The notes under the pieces: model-generated
Database searches by the model: none
What the model was told of the DNA's origin: nothing
Seen by the model: only the letters and a program-made list of their open reading frames with translations
Source of the DNA: Aeromonas diversa CDC 2478-85
Lineage (GTDB): Bacteria > Pseudomonadota > Gammaproteobacteria > Enterobacterales > Aeromonadaceae
Length of the DNA stretch: 64,000 bases
Direction of reading: 5' to 3'
NCBI RefSeq assembly: GCF_000819805.1
Contig: NZ_CDCE01000034.1
Span: forward strand, 186,838-250,837
Part shown: positions 25,871 to 33,672 of the stretch, piece after piece
How the letters are laid out: every line of letters begins with the position of its first letter
Position numbering within the stretch: the first letter of the stretch is position 1
Position numbers and translations under genes: made by a program

Positions 25871-27883
25871 TCAGGATTTGGTCGTCTGTTGGCCCAGCTC
25901 GGCGGTAATGTTGGCCGCCTCCTTGAGAAACTCATCCGGCGCCTCGTAGTCACTGGGCAGCTCGTCGAGGGACTTGACCTGGGGCTTACCCATGCGCTTG
26001 AGACGCTCATTGGTGCGCACCAGCGCCAATGCATCCTGCTTCTCCTGCTCGGCACGGCGCTCTGCCTCGTTAAGGGAGACGGACTTTCTGTCCTTCTCGC
26101 GCTTGTACTCGGCAATGTCCTGCTCGACATAAGCAAACTCGGGATCGCTGGCTGCCCGCCGTTCGTAAGCTTGCTTGAGCGTGGGCAACACGGAGGCAAA
26201 ATTGCCAACCCGCTGGTAGCTGGCCGACGCAATCTTGTCCCAAGGCAGGGCATTGGGCTCCTGACTCTCACCCGTCTCTTCGTGGGGGATCGGTGTCGGG
26301 AAGGCGATGTCGGGGACCACACCCTTGTTTTGGGTGCTGCCACCGTCAATGCGGTAGAACTTGGCGATGGTGTACTGAACATGGCCCAGCGGCTCATCAT
26401 AGAAATCGTACACCTTGGCCAGGCTACGATGCTGCTGCACCGTCCCCTTACCAAAGGAGTTTTCCCCTATGATGACAGCACGACCGTAGTCCTGCATGGC
26501 TGCGGCGAAGATCTCCGAGGCCGACGCACTGTAGCGATCGATCAGCACCGACATGGGGCCACCGTAGTAGACCTGACCATCGTCGTCGCCGTTGACGGTC
26601 ACCCGCCCCATGTGATCGCGGATCTGTACCACTGGGCCTGCGGTAATGAAGAGCCCGGTCAGGGCCGACGCCTCGGTCAAGGCCCCACCACCATTGGCGC
26701 GCAGATCGACCACCAGACCATCGATTTTCTTGCTGTTGAGGCTAGCCAGCTCTTTGATCACATCTTCGTGCAGGTTGACGTAGAAGCTCGGGATCTCGAG
26801 CACCCCGATCTTCTTGCCTTCGGCCATCACCACCTTGGATTTGGCGGCGCGATCCTCGAGACGAACCTTGTCGCGAACCAGCTCGATCACCTCGGTCTTG
26901 GCCGCGGCACCCTTGCCACGCTGGATCTCGAGGCGGACCTTGCTCCCCTTGGGCCCCTTGATGAGATCGACCACCTCGTCGAGGCGCCAGCCGATCACAT
27001 CGACTATCTTGCCGTCGGCCTGACCCACACCGGTGATCTTGTCATCGGGCTTGAGCTGGTTCGAGTTGGCGGCAGGGCCACCGGGAACCAGTGAGCGGAT
27101 CACGGTAAAGTCATCTTCCGCCTGCAGCACGGCACCAATCCCCTCGAGGGAGAGGTTCATCTCGGAGTTGAAACGATCGGCATTACGCGGCGAGAGATAG
27201 CTTGTATGAGGCTCGATGGCTCGGGCGAAGGAGTTCATGAAGAGCTGGAAGACGTCTTCACTCTCGGTCTGAGACATGCGCTTGATGGCGTTATTGTAAC
27301 GCTTGGCAAGCAGCTCCTTGATCTCGGGCCATTCCTTGCCAGAGAGCTTGAGACTGAGCGCATCATACTTGACCCGCTGACGCCACAGCTCGTTGAGCTC
27401 GCCCTCACTCTTGGGCCAGGGCGCCCCTTCCCTGTCGAAGAAATACTCGTCCTTCTGGGTAAAGTCGAAGGGGGTATCGAGCAGCTTCAGGGCATATTCG
27501 TATCGCTCATAACGCCGTTGCTGACTCAGGTTAAACATGTCGTAAGCGGGGTCGAGACGACCACGCTCCAGATCCTTGTCAAAACCCTTGCGGTACTTTT
27601 CAAAGCGCTGGATATCGGAGGCGAGAAACAGATTTCTGCTGTAGTCGAGCGCCTCTAGGTATTTGTCGAAGATCTCGGCAGAAAATGCCGCATCCAGCTT
27701 GAACTGCTTGTAGTGGGAACGGGTGAACAGATTGGTGATCCGCTTGCTCGCCGTGGCGTGCTGGCTCTCCTGACTGAGAACGGGCAGATCACTCTCTTTG
27801 AGTACCGGCTCGACGGCCTGAGCGAGCCCGGCGACAGCCAGGCTCCAGGCGATGAGTGAATAACGAATGACACCTTGCTTCAA
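25871..27883 (-). CDS. prc: Carboxy-terminal processing (tail-specific) protease Prc
   Basis: A 670-residue periplasmic serine protease. A signal peptide (MKQGVIRYSLIAWSLAVAGLAQA) is followed by the N-terminal helical domain. The PDZ domain covers roughly residues 235-320 (LEGIGAVLQAEDDFTVIRSL, then GWRLDEVVDLIKGPKGSKV). The peptidase S41 domain carries the catalytic serine in YSASASEIFAAAMQ and the lysine in NSFGKGTVQ. A C-terminal DUF3340 segment rich in charged residues ends the protein. Prc trims FtsI and degrades SsrA-tagged and other periplasmic proteins and the cell-wall hydrolase MepS. It lies 10 bases after proQ, in the conserved order msrC-proQ-prc, and ends with a strong terminator. 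Confidence 0.96.
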   Translation of the reverse strand: MKQGVIRYSLIAWSLAVAGLAQAVEPVLKESDLPVLSQESQHATASKRITNLFTRSHYKQFKLDAAFSAEIFDKYLEALDYSRNLFLASDIQRFEKYRKGFDKDLERGRLDPAYDMFNLSQQRRYERYEYALKLLDTPFDFTQKDEYFFDREGAPWPKSEGELNELWRQRVKYDALSLKLSGKEWPEIKELLAKRYNNAIKRMSQTESEDVFQLFMNSFARAIEPHTSYLSPRNADRFNSEMNLSLEGIGAVLQAEDDFTVIRSLVPGGPAANSNQLKPDDKITGVGQADGKIVDVIGWRLDEVVDLIKGPKGSKVRLEIQRGKGAAAKTEVIELVRDKVRLEDRAAKSKVVMAEGKKIGVLEIPSFYVNLHEDVIKELASLNSKKIDGLVVDLRANGGGALTEASALTGLFITAGPVVQIRDHMGRVTVNGDDDGQVYYGGPMSVLIDRYSASASEIFAAAMQDYGRAVIIGENSFGKGTVQQHRSLAKVYDFYDEPLGHVQYTIAKFYRIDGGSTQNKGVVPDIAFPTPIPHEETGESQEPNALPWDKIASASYQRVGNFASVLPTLKQAYERRAASDPEFAYVEQDIAEYKREKDRKSVSLNEAERRAEQEKQDALALVRTNERLKRMGKPQVKSLDELPSDYEAPDEFLKEAANITAELGQQTTKS

Positions 27884-27893
27884 AAAAGCCTCC

Positions 27894-28451
27894 TTAGAGG
27901 ACCAGGTGTTCGAACTTGACGCGCATCATCATGCCGGTCTGCAGCTGAACCTGCACGTCATCCTTGGTGATTTCCTTGATGGTAGCGGCAACCGGGGACT
28001 TGCCCAGCACAACCTTGACGCCCTGCTCGAGCTTAAGCTCGTCGGCAGAGACCTTGCGCGGCTGCGGACGACGGGGCTTCTTGGGCTTGTCGCCGTTGTT
28101 ATTGGTGCGACGGCTGGCAAAGACGCGATCCTTGCTCTCTTTGAGCGCCTGTTTGGCATGCTCAACATGCTCCTCGGTCAGCAGCTCACCCGGATTGCCA
28201 TCGAGATCGACACGGGCGATACCCGCCTTGAGGCCATGGAGGTAACGCCAACTGGAGGTGTACTGACGCAGAGCTGAACGCAACAGGGTCTTGGAGACCT
28301 TGGGGTCATCGGCCAGGCGGGTCGCCAGATCCTGGAAGATACCAATCTTGAGCGGTTTGGCCTCCCCTTCTGCGATAAAGCAGGCAGGGAACTTCTCGAT
28401 CAGATAGGCGATGACCTCTTTACTGTTCTTCAGCTTTTCAGTGTTTTCCAT
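27894..28451 (-). CDS. proQ: RNA chaperone ProQ
   Basis: A 185-residue RNA-binding protein. The N-terminal FinO/ProQ domain spans residues 1-120 ([29 protein letters not shown], then [21 protein letters not shown]). A basic, disordered linker ([19 protein letters not shown]) leads to a C-terminal Tudor-like domain of about 50 residues ([18 protein letters not shown]). ProQ binds many sRNAs and mRNA 3' ends and affects ProP osmoregulation in E. coli. The product is shorter than the E. coli one mainly in the linker. Next to prc with a 10-base gap, so the two are almost surely co-transcribed. Confidence 0.95.
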   Translation of the reverse strand: MENTEKLKNSKEVIAYLIEKFPACFIAEGEAKPLKIGIFQDLATRLADDPKVSKTLLRSALRQYTSSWRYLHGLKAGIARVDLDGNPGELLTEEHVEHAKQALKESKDRVFASRRTNNNGDKPKKPRRPQPRKVSADELKLEQGVKVVLGKSPVAATIKEITKDDVQVQLQTGMMMRVKFEHLVL

Positions 28452-28542
28452 GTATAACCTTGATTTATTAATTAGCAGGGGCTCAAGCCCACAGAGACGA
28501 CAAGGGCCCCATTATAGAGAGGTTGGGAGCGTTTGCGAACTC

Positions 28543-29019
28543 TCATGCAACCTTGAAGAGTTCAGCTTCCAGCACGGAGACGATTTTTTCCAGCCCTTCC
28601 TTGTCCTGCTCGTCGAAACGACCGACGCGGGGACTGTCAACATCGAGCACCGCCACCACCTCGCCATGGGCCCGAACCGGGATCACCACCTCGGCATTGC
28701 TGGCCGCATCACAGGCGATATGGCCGGCAAACTGATGCACATCGCTCACCAGCTGGCTCGCGTTCTCGGCCACGGCTGTGCCGCAGACCCCGCGCCCGAT
28801 CGGAATTCGCAGGCAAGCGGGCTTGCCCTGGAAGGGGCCAAGCACCAGCGTCTCCCCTTTGAGCAGATAAAAACCCACCCAGTTGATCTCTTCAAGCTCC
28901 AGGTTCAGCAGCGCCGAGACGTTGGCCATGTTGGCTGTCATGTCGGGCTCCCCCGCGATCAACGCCTTCACCTGCTGGCTCACTCGATCATAAAAACGGT
29001 ATTTTTCACTCACTACCAC
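28543..29019 (-). CDS. msrC: Free methionine-(R)-sulfoxide reductase (GAF domain)
   Basis: A 158-residue GAF-domain enzyme that reduces free methionine-R-sulfoxide using thioredoxin. The catalytic cysteines Cys69 (KPACLRIP), Cys79 (GRGVCGTA) and Cys103 (HIACDAAS) have exactly the spacing of Cys84/94/118 in E. coli MsrC. Substrate-pocket acidic residues EVVIPV and VLDVDSP are also in place. It is the first gene of the msrC-proQ-prc cluster. About 90 bases separate it from proQ, where a separate promoter could lie. The start MVVSEKYRFYD is the only reasonable one in the frame. Confidence 0.94.
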   Translation of the reverse strand: MVVSEKYRFYDRVSQQVKALIAGEPDMTANMANVSALLNLELEEINWVGFYLLKGETLVLGPFQGKPACLRIPIGRGVCGTAVAENASQLVSDVHQFAGHIACDAASNAEVVIPVRAHGEVVAVLDVDSPRVGRFDEQDKEGLEKIVSVLEAELFKVA

Positions 29020-29094
29020 AGAGGCATGCTCCTCATCTCGATCACAAAATCAAAAGTGCCATTCAGGGTGCATCAATAGCCCCTTTCAGGCGTG

Positions 29095-29547
29095 TTAACG
29101 GGTTACAGTGAAGGGAATATAAAGCGGTGTCTCCCCTTCTATCTCTACCACCAGTTGCCAGACCATGCTGTGCTCGGTACAGGCTCCGACCATGGCATCG
29201 GTGAGCCATATTCCCTGTTCCTGCCTGAGCGTCAGGGGAATTCGCCCCATAAACATGTCTCGCCCTTCGATCCAGGCCTTGCCCGGGCGCCTTGGCAGCC
29301 CTTCAATCTTGATCACAAAAGGCAATTCAGCCCTGATCGGCGGCGGTTCGACGGTCACGACAAGGGAATAACCATCGCGATTAAGCCGACAACCTGAGTG
29401 CGACAGATCACAATTTTGAATATCCGTTACCGGCTGTTTGGCGGGCTCGGACTCATGTCTCATGGTCCGATAAGCGAACGCCGCCATTAAAATTGCCAGC
29501 ACGATCACAATTTGAATCAGCTTGGCCTGGGTTAATTTGCCCTGCAT
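29095..29547 (-). CDS. Single-pass membrane protein, FixH-like shape, divergent from ccoN
   Basis: A protein of about 150 residues with one N-terminal transmembrane helix (LIQIVIVLAILMAAFAYRTM, residues 10-29) and a periplasmic beta-sandwich-like domain (GYSLVVTVEPPPIRAELPFVIKIEGLP, then WLTDAMVGACTEHSMVWQLVVEIEG). Three cysteines (QNCDLSHSGC and GACTEH) could make disulfides or bind copper. The layout recalls CcoH/FixH and YtkA-like proteins, and the divergent location next to ccoN supports a link to oxidase biogenesis, but I see no decisive motif. The frame extends 34 codons upstream; the ATG at 29547 gives the normal membrane-anchor start, though its ribosome-binding site is poor. Confidence 0.65.
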   Translation of the reverse strand: MQGKLTQAKLIQIVIVLAILMAAFAYRTMRHESEPAKQPVTDIQNCDLSHSGCRLNRDGYSLVVTVEPPPIRAELPFVIKIEGLPRRPGKAWIEGRDMFMGRIPLTLRQEQGIWLTDAMVGACTEHSMVWQLVVEIEGETPLYIPFTVTR

Positions 29548-29846
29548 CGTAAAAAACGCCCCAAAGATGTCGAATATATGTACTTTTTTTGATCGAAAAC
29601 ATGGTCTTTTGACTCCGCCTAGCGCTGTGGCGGGGCTCAAATATATCACTGTTTATACTGTTATTTTACCTGTCACTTCATTATCATCATCACCGAGTTT
29701 TCATTTACCTCCCTTTTGGATTTCGTTTTGTTAACAACAGTTAACGAAGCCCTAAAGAGAGCGGCAAATGAGGCCACTTCTCCAAGGTTGCTAGCGGCCT
29801 TCGGGCCACATATCTAGAACAACAGCATCGGAAGCGGAAAACAACG
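29548..29846. promoter_or_regulatory. Divergent promoter region of ccoNOQP
   Basis: About 300 AT-rich bases between the membrane-protein gene and ccoN. TTGAT-cgaa-AACAT at 29589-29602 matches 8 of 10 FNR positions. GTTAA at 29730-29734 and 29740-29744 form a direct repeat of the kind seen in ArcA sites, though at 10 rather than 11 bases. Neither is strong. AAGCGGAAA precedes the ccoN ATG. Confidence 0.35.
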
Positions 29847-31271
29847 ATGAGCCATACTACTACCCACCCTGAGTACAACTACACCGTTGTCCGTCAGTTC
29901 ACCGTGATGACCATCATCTGGGGAATTGTCGGCATGACAGTAGGTGTGCTGATTGCAGCCCAGTTGATCTGGCCTGCCCTCAACTTCGATACTCCCTGGC
30001 TGACCTACAGCCGCCTGCGCCCTCTGCACACCAACGCGGTGATCTTTGCATTCGGCGTGAGCGCCCTGATGGCCACCTCCTTCTACGTCGTTCAGCGTAC
30101 CTGTCAGGCCCGCCTGTTTGGTGGCCCGCTCGCCTCCTTCGTCTTCTGGGGCTGGCAGGCGATCATCCTCTCTGCCGCAATCACCCTGCCTTTGGGTCTG
30201 ACCGGTGGTAAAGAGTATGCGGAGCTGGAGTGGCCGATCGACATCGCCATCGCCATCGTCTGGGTGGCCTACGCGATCGTCTTCTTCGGCACTCTGATGA
30301 AGCGCACCACCTCCCACATCTATGTGGCCAACTGGTTCTTCGGTGCCTTTATCATCACGGTTGCCGTGCTGCACATCATCAACAGCATGTCGATCCCCCT
30401 GACCCTGACCAAGTCTTACTCCATGTACTCAGGTGCCATGGACGCCATGGTGCAGTGGTGGTATGGGCACAATGCGGTGGGCTTCCTGCTGACTGCCGGT
30501 TTCCTCGGCATGATGTACTACTTCGTGCCCAAGCAGGCTGGCCGTCCGGTTTACTCCTATCGCCTCTCCATCGTGCACTTCTGGGCGCTGATCTCCCTCT
30601 ACATCTGGGCAGGTCCGCACCATCTGCACTACACGGCGCTGCCGGACTGGGCACAGTCCCTTGGCATGGTCATGTCGCTCATCCTGTTTGTCCCCTCCTG
30701 GGGTGGCATGATCAACGGCATCATGACCCTGTCGGGTGCCTGGCACAAGCTGCGCTATGACCCGATCCTGCGCTTCCTGATCGTCTCTCTCTCCTTCTAC
30801 GGTATGTCCACCTTCGAAGGCCCCATGATGTCGATCAAAACCGTTAACGCGCTCTCCCACTACACCGACTGGACCATAGGTCACGTTCACTCCGGTGCAC
30901 TGGGCTGGGTTGCCATGGTCTCTATCGGTTCCGTCTACCACCTGATCCCGAACCTGTTCGGTCAGGGTCGCATGTATAGCGTGAGCCTCATCAACACCCA
31001 CTTCTGGCTGGCGACCGTGGGCACAGTGCTCTACATCGTCTCCATGTGGATTTCGGGTGTGATGCAGGGTCTGATGTGGCGTGCGGTCAACGATGACGGC
31101 ACCCTGACCTACAGCTTCGTGGAAGCCCTGCAGGCCTCCTACCCCTTCTACTTCGTCCGCTTCCTGGGTGGTTGCTTCTTTGTGCTCGGCATGTTGCTGA
31201 TGGCGTACAACGCCTATCGCACCATCACTGCGCCCAAGGGCTCCCTGGAACCCGTCGCCCAGCCGGCCTGA
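29847..31271 (+). CDS. ccoN: Cytochrome cbb3 oxidase subunit I
   Basis: A 474-residue polytopic haem-copper oxidase core with 12 transmembrane helices. Haem and Cu_B histidines are visible in [14 protein letters not shown] (low-spin haem ligand), [16 protein letters not shown] (Cu_B), [15 protein letters not shown] (Cu_B pair) and [12 protein letters not shown] (haem b and b3 ligands). This is the catalytic subunit of the high-affinity C-type oxidase that reduces oxygen to water at low oxygen tension and pumps protons across the inner membrane. First gene of the ccoNOQP operon. Full length and no frameshift. Confidence 0.97.
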   Translation: MSHTTTHPEYNYTVVRQFTVMTIIWGIVGMTVGVLIAAQLIWPALNFDTPWLTYSRLRPLHTNAVIFAFGVSALMATSFYVVQRTCQARLFGGPLASFVFWGWQAIILSAAITLPLGLTGGKEYAELEWPIDIAIAIVWVAYAIVFFGTLMKRTTSHIYVANWFFGAFIITVAVLHIINSMSIPLTLTKSYSMYSGAMDAMVQWWYGHNAVGFLLTAGFLGMMYYFVPKQAGRPVYSYRLSIVHFWALISLYIWAGPHHLHYTALPDWAQSLGMVMSLILFVPSWGGMINGIMTLSGAWHKLRYDPILRFLIVSLSFYGMSTFEGPMMSIKTVNALSHYTDWTIGHVHSGALGWVAMVSIGSVYHLIPNLFGQGRMYSVSLINTHFWLATVGTVLYIVSMWISGVMQGLMWRAVNDDGTLTYSFVEALQASYPFYFVRFLGGCFFVLGMLLMAYNAYRTITAPKGSLEPVAQPA

Positions 31272-31287
31272 TTTGAAGAGGTAATCC

Positions 31288-31902
31288 ATGAGCAACAATA
31301 ACCGTCACGAAATATTTGAAAAGAACGTCCCCCTGCTGGCGCTGGGTATCGTCTTCGCCATCAGTCTGGGTGGCCTGGTCGAGATCACCCCGCTCTTCTT
31401 CCAGAAGCAGACCACTGAGCCGGTCGATGGCCTCAAGCCCTATACCGCCCTGCAGATGGAAGGTCGCGATATCTATATTCGCGAAGGGTGCAACGTCTGT
31501 CACAGCCAGATGATCCGCCCGTTCCGTGCCGAGACCGAGCGTTATGGCCACTATTCGGTCGCCGGTGAGAGCGTCTGGGAGCACCCCTTCCTGTGGGGCT
31601 CCAAGCGTACCGGACCGGATCTGGCCCGCGTCGGCGCCCGTTACTCCGATGACTGGCACCGTGCCCACCTCATCGATCCGCGCTCCGTGGTCCCCGAGTC
31701 CAACATGCCCGCCTTCCCCTGGCTGGCCAACAACGAGATCGACGGCGACCTGACCGGCAAGAAGCTGGCTCTGTTCAGGGATCACTTCGGTGTCCCCTAC
31801 ACGGATGCCGATATTGCCGGGGCCAAGGATGCAGTGAAAGGCAAGACCGAGCTCGATGCCCTGGTTGCCTATCTGCAATCTATCGGCACTGCCCTCAAAT
31901 AA
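31288..31902 (+). CDS. ccoO: Cytochrome cbb3 oxidase subunit II (mono-haem c)
   Basis: A 204-residue membrane-anchored cytochrome c. One transmembrane helix near the N-terminus ([18 protein letters not shown]) is followed by a periplasmic domain with a single haem c motif, CNVCH at residues 68-72, and the likely axial Met in SNMPAFPW. It passes electrons to CcoN. It starts 16 bases after ccoN with GAAGAGG before the ATG. Confidence 0.96.
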   Translation: MSNNNRHEIFEKNVPLLALGIVFAISLGGLVEITPLFFQKQTTEPVDGLKPYTALQMEGRDIYIREGCNVCHSQMIRPFRAETERYGHYSVAGESVWEHPFLWGSKRTGPDLARVGARYSDDWHRAHLIDPRSVVPESNMPAFPWLANNEIDGDLTGKKLALFRDHFGVPYTDADIAGAKDAVKGKTELDALVAYLQSIGTALK

Positions 31903-31914
31903 GGAACATTGGAT

Positions 31915-32091
31915 ATGGATTACGGCACCTTTCGCGGACTCTATACCCTGCTGCTGATGGCCATCATGATCGGCATCGCCGTGTGGGCCTATAGCAAGCG
32001 CCGCAAGGCCGCCTTTGACGAGGCCGCCAACCTGATCTTTGCCGACGAGCAAAACAGTGCCGATAACAAGAACGCAGGAGCGAAGCAATAA
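31915..32091 (+). CDS. ccoQ: Cytochrome cbb3 oxidase subunit CcoQ
   Basis: A 58-residue protein with one transmembrane helix (LYTLLLMAIMIGIAVWAYS) and a basic then acidic tail (KRRKAAFDEAANLIFADE), the standard CcoQ form. CcoQ stabilises the oxidase complex. A TTG at 31909 also opens the frame, but the ATG at 31915 has AAGGA nine bases upstream. Overlaps ccoP by one base (TAATG). Confidence 0.9.
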   Translation: MDYGTFRGLYTLLLMAIMIGIAVWAYSKRRKAAFDEAANLIFADEQNSADNKNAGAKQ

Positions 32092-33065
32092 TGAGCACTC
32101 TGTTGAGTATTTTTGTCACCGTCATCACGTTGGGGACCATAGCGGGCTGCTTTGCCCTGCTCTGGTGGTGCCTGAAGGACAAGATGGGGGTCGAAGAGGG
32201 TCAGCCCATGGGCCACGCCTTCGACGGCATCGAAGAGATCAACAATCCGCTGCCCAAGTGGTGGACCTATCTCTTCATCATCATGATCGTCTTCGGCCTG
32301 ATCTACCTGGCCTCCTACCCGGGTCTGGGTAACTGGAAGGGTCTGCTGGGCTGGCAGAGTTCCAACCAGGATGTCCGCTCCCTGGCCGAGTCCAAGGCGG
32401 CCACTGCCTCGGCACAGGAGCAGGGACTGGCGGTGCAGTATGACCGCGAGCATGCCAAGGCCGACGAGCTCTTCGGCGCCAAGTTCCGCGAACTGACCTA
32501 CACCGCTGATGGCAAGACCTATAAGGCCATCGAAGAGATCGCCAAGGATCCCGAGGCGCTCAAGGTGGGTCAACGTCTGTTCCTGCAGAACTGCGCCCAG
32601 TGCCACGGCTCAGATGCGCGCGGCGGCAAGGGCTTCCCCAACCTGACCGACGGTGAATGGCAATGGGGCGGCAAGCCGGACCAAATCAAGACCACCATCA
32701 TGAACGGTCGTCACGCCGTCATGGCTGCCTGGGGTGAAACTCTGGGCAAGGATGGGGTCAAGGAGGTCGCGGCCTATGTACTGAGCCTCTCCGGCCGTAC
32801 CGTGGATCCGGTGCTGGCCCGCAAGGGACAGACCCGCTTCGCCATCTGTGCTGCCTGTCATGGTCCAGAGGGTAAGGGCGGCGAGGCCTTCGGTGCCCCC
32901 GATCTGACCAACACCACCTGGCTCTACGGTGGCTCGCGTCAGACCGTCGAGGAGACCATTACCCATGGTCGCCAGGGCGTGATGCCGGCATGGAAAGATG
33001 TGTTGGGCGAAGACAAGGTTCACCTGTTGGCCTCTTATGTCTACAGCCTCTCCCATCAGAATTAA
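32091..33065 (+). CDS. ccoP: Cytochrome cbb3 oxidase subunit III (di-haem c)
   Basis: A 324-residue subunit with two N-terminal transmembrane helices (about residues 4-26 and 58-76), which is the longer CcoP type. The periplasmic part carries two haem c motifs, CAQCH at 168-172 and CAACH at 253-257, each followed by the expected distal methionine regions (HAVMAAW and QGVMPAW). It receives electrons from soluble cytochrome c or the bc1 complex and passes them to CcoO/CcoN. Last gene of ccoNOQP, with a strong terminator after it. Confidence 0.96.
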   Translation: MSTLLSIFVTVITLGTIAGCFALLWWCLKDKMGVEEGQPMGHAFDGIEEINNPLPKWWTYLFIIMIVFGLIYLASYPGLGNWKGLLGWQSSNQDVRSLAESKAATASAQEQGLAVQYDREHAKADELFGAKFRELTYTADGKTYKAIEEIAKDPEALKVGQRLFLQNCAQCHGSDARGGKGFPNLTDGEWQWGGKPDQIKTTIMNGRHAVMAAWGETLGKDGVKEVAAYVLSLSGRTVDPVLARKGQTRFAICAACHGPEGKGGEAFGAPDLTNTTWLYGGSRQTVEETITHGRQGVMPAWKDVLGEDKVHLLASYVYSLSHQN

Positions 33066-33096
33066 AGCGTGACAACGCTTTGAGTAATCAGCAAAA

Positions 33097-33122
33097 AGCC
33101 TCGACTCTTCGAGGCTTTTTGT
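33097..33122 (+). terminator. Rho-independent terminator of ccoNOQP
   Basis: AGCCTCGA and complement around CTCT, followed by five T. A second small hairpin (AAGCGT/ACGCTT) lies just upstream at 33064-33080. Confidence 0.9.
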
Positions 33123-33182
33123 TATCTTGTGTTGGTCTTTTTAACCCCCTTAGTTAACCATTCGTTTCACGGTAGTAGCATC

Positions 33183-33671
33183 ATGTCCCAACCCTGGTAT
33201 CGTCAGTTCTGGCCCTGGTTTCTCATCGCACTTCCCCTCTGTGCCGTCGTCGCCAGCGTCTATACAGCCATCATCGCCAGTCGAGGGGGGGTCAATCTGG
33301 TGGCCGAGGACTATTACAAACAAGGTAAAGAGATCAATCAGGATCTCAGTAAGTTTCACCGTGCCGAGGCCCTCGGCCTCACCTTCGATTTACGCGTCGA
33401 GGGCAACACCATCACGGTCCGTAAACTCACAGGGGATATCCTCCCCAACCAGGCACTCTTTCTCTCTCTGTTCCACCCGACCCTGTCCGGTCACGACAGC
33501 GAACACCTGCTGACGGCCGATGCCAGCGGCACCTATCGTCTGGTACTCGATGCGCCTATCACCGGCAAGTGGCAGGTACGCCTCGATGCCTTTAACCATG
33601 AGTGGCGCCTGCAGGAAACGGTTCGCCTGCCGCTGCCACAGGGGCAGGTGCTCGACCCCAAGGGGCGTTGA
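33183..33671 (+). CDS. ccoH: CcoH/FixH-type oxidase assembly protein
   Basis: A 162-residue single-pass membrane protein: MSQPWYRQFWPWFLIALPLC is the typical FixH start with one helix to about residue 32. The conserved ALVAEDYYK-like motif appears as NLVAEDYYKQGKEINQDL. A periplasmic immunoglobulin-like domain follows. CcoH is needed for maturation or stability of the cbb3 oxidase. The frame opens 18 codons earlier, but the ATG at 33183 begins the conserved N-terminus. It ends one base before the ccoI start codon, so the genes are coupled. Confidence 0.92.
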   Translation: MSQPWYRQFWPWFLIALPLCAVVASVYTAIIASRGGVNLVAEDYYKQGKEINQDLSKFHRAEALGLTFDLRVEGNTITVRKLTGDILPNQALFLSLFHPTLSGHDSEHLLTADASGTYRLVLDAPITGKWQVRLDAFNHEWRLQETVRLPLPQGQVLDPKGR

Positions 33672-33672
33672 G

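Noticed and set aside
33520..33672. N-terminal extension of CcoI into ccoH
   Set aside because: It overlaps ccoH in another frame and the conserved CcoI N-terminus begins at 33673.
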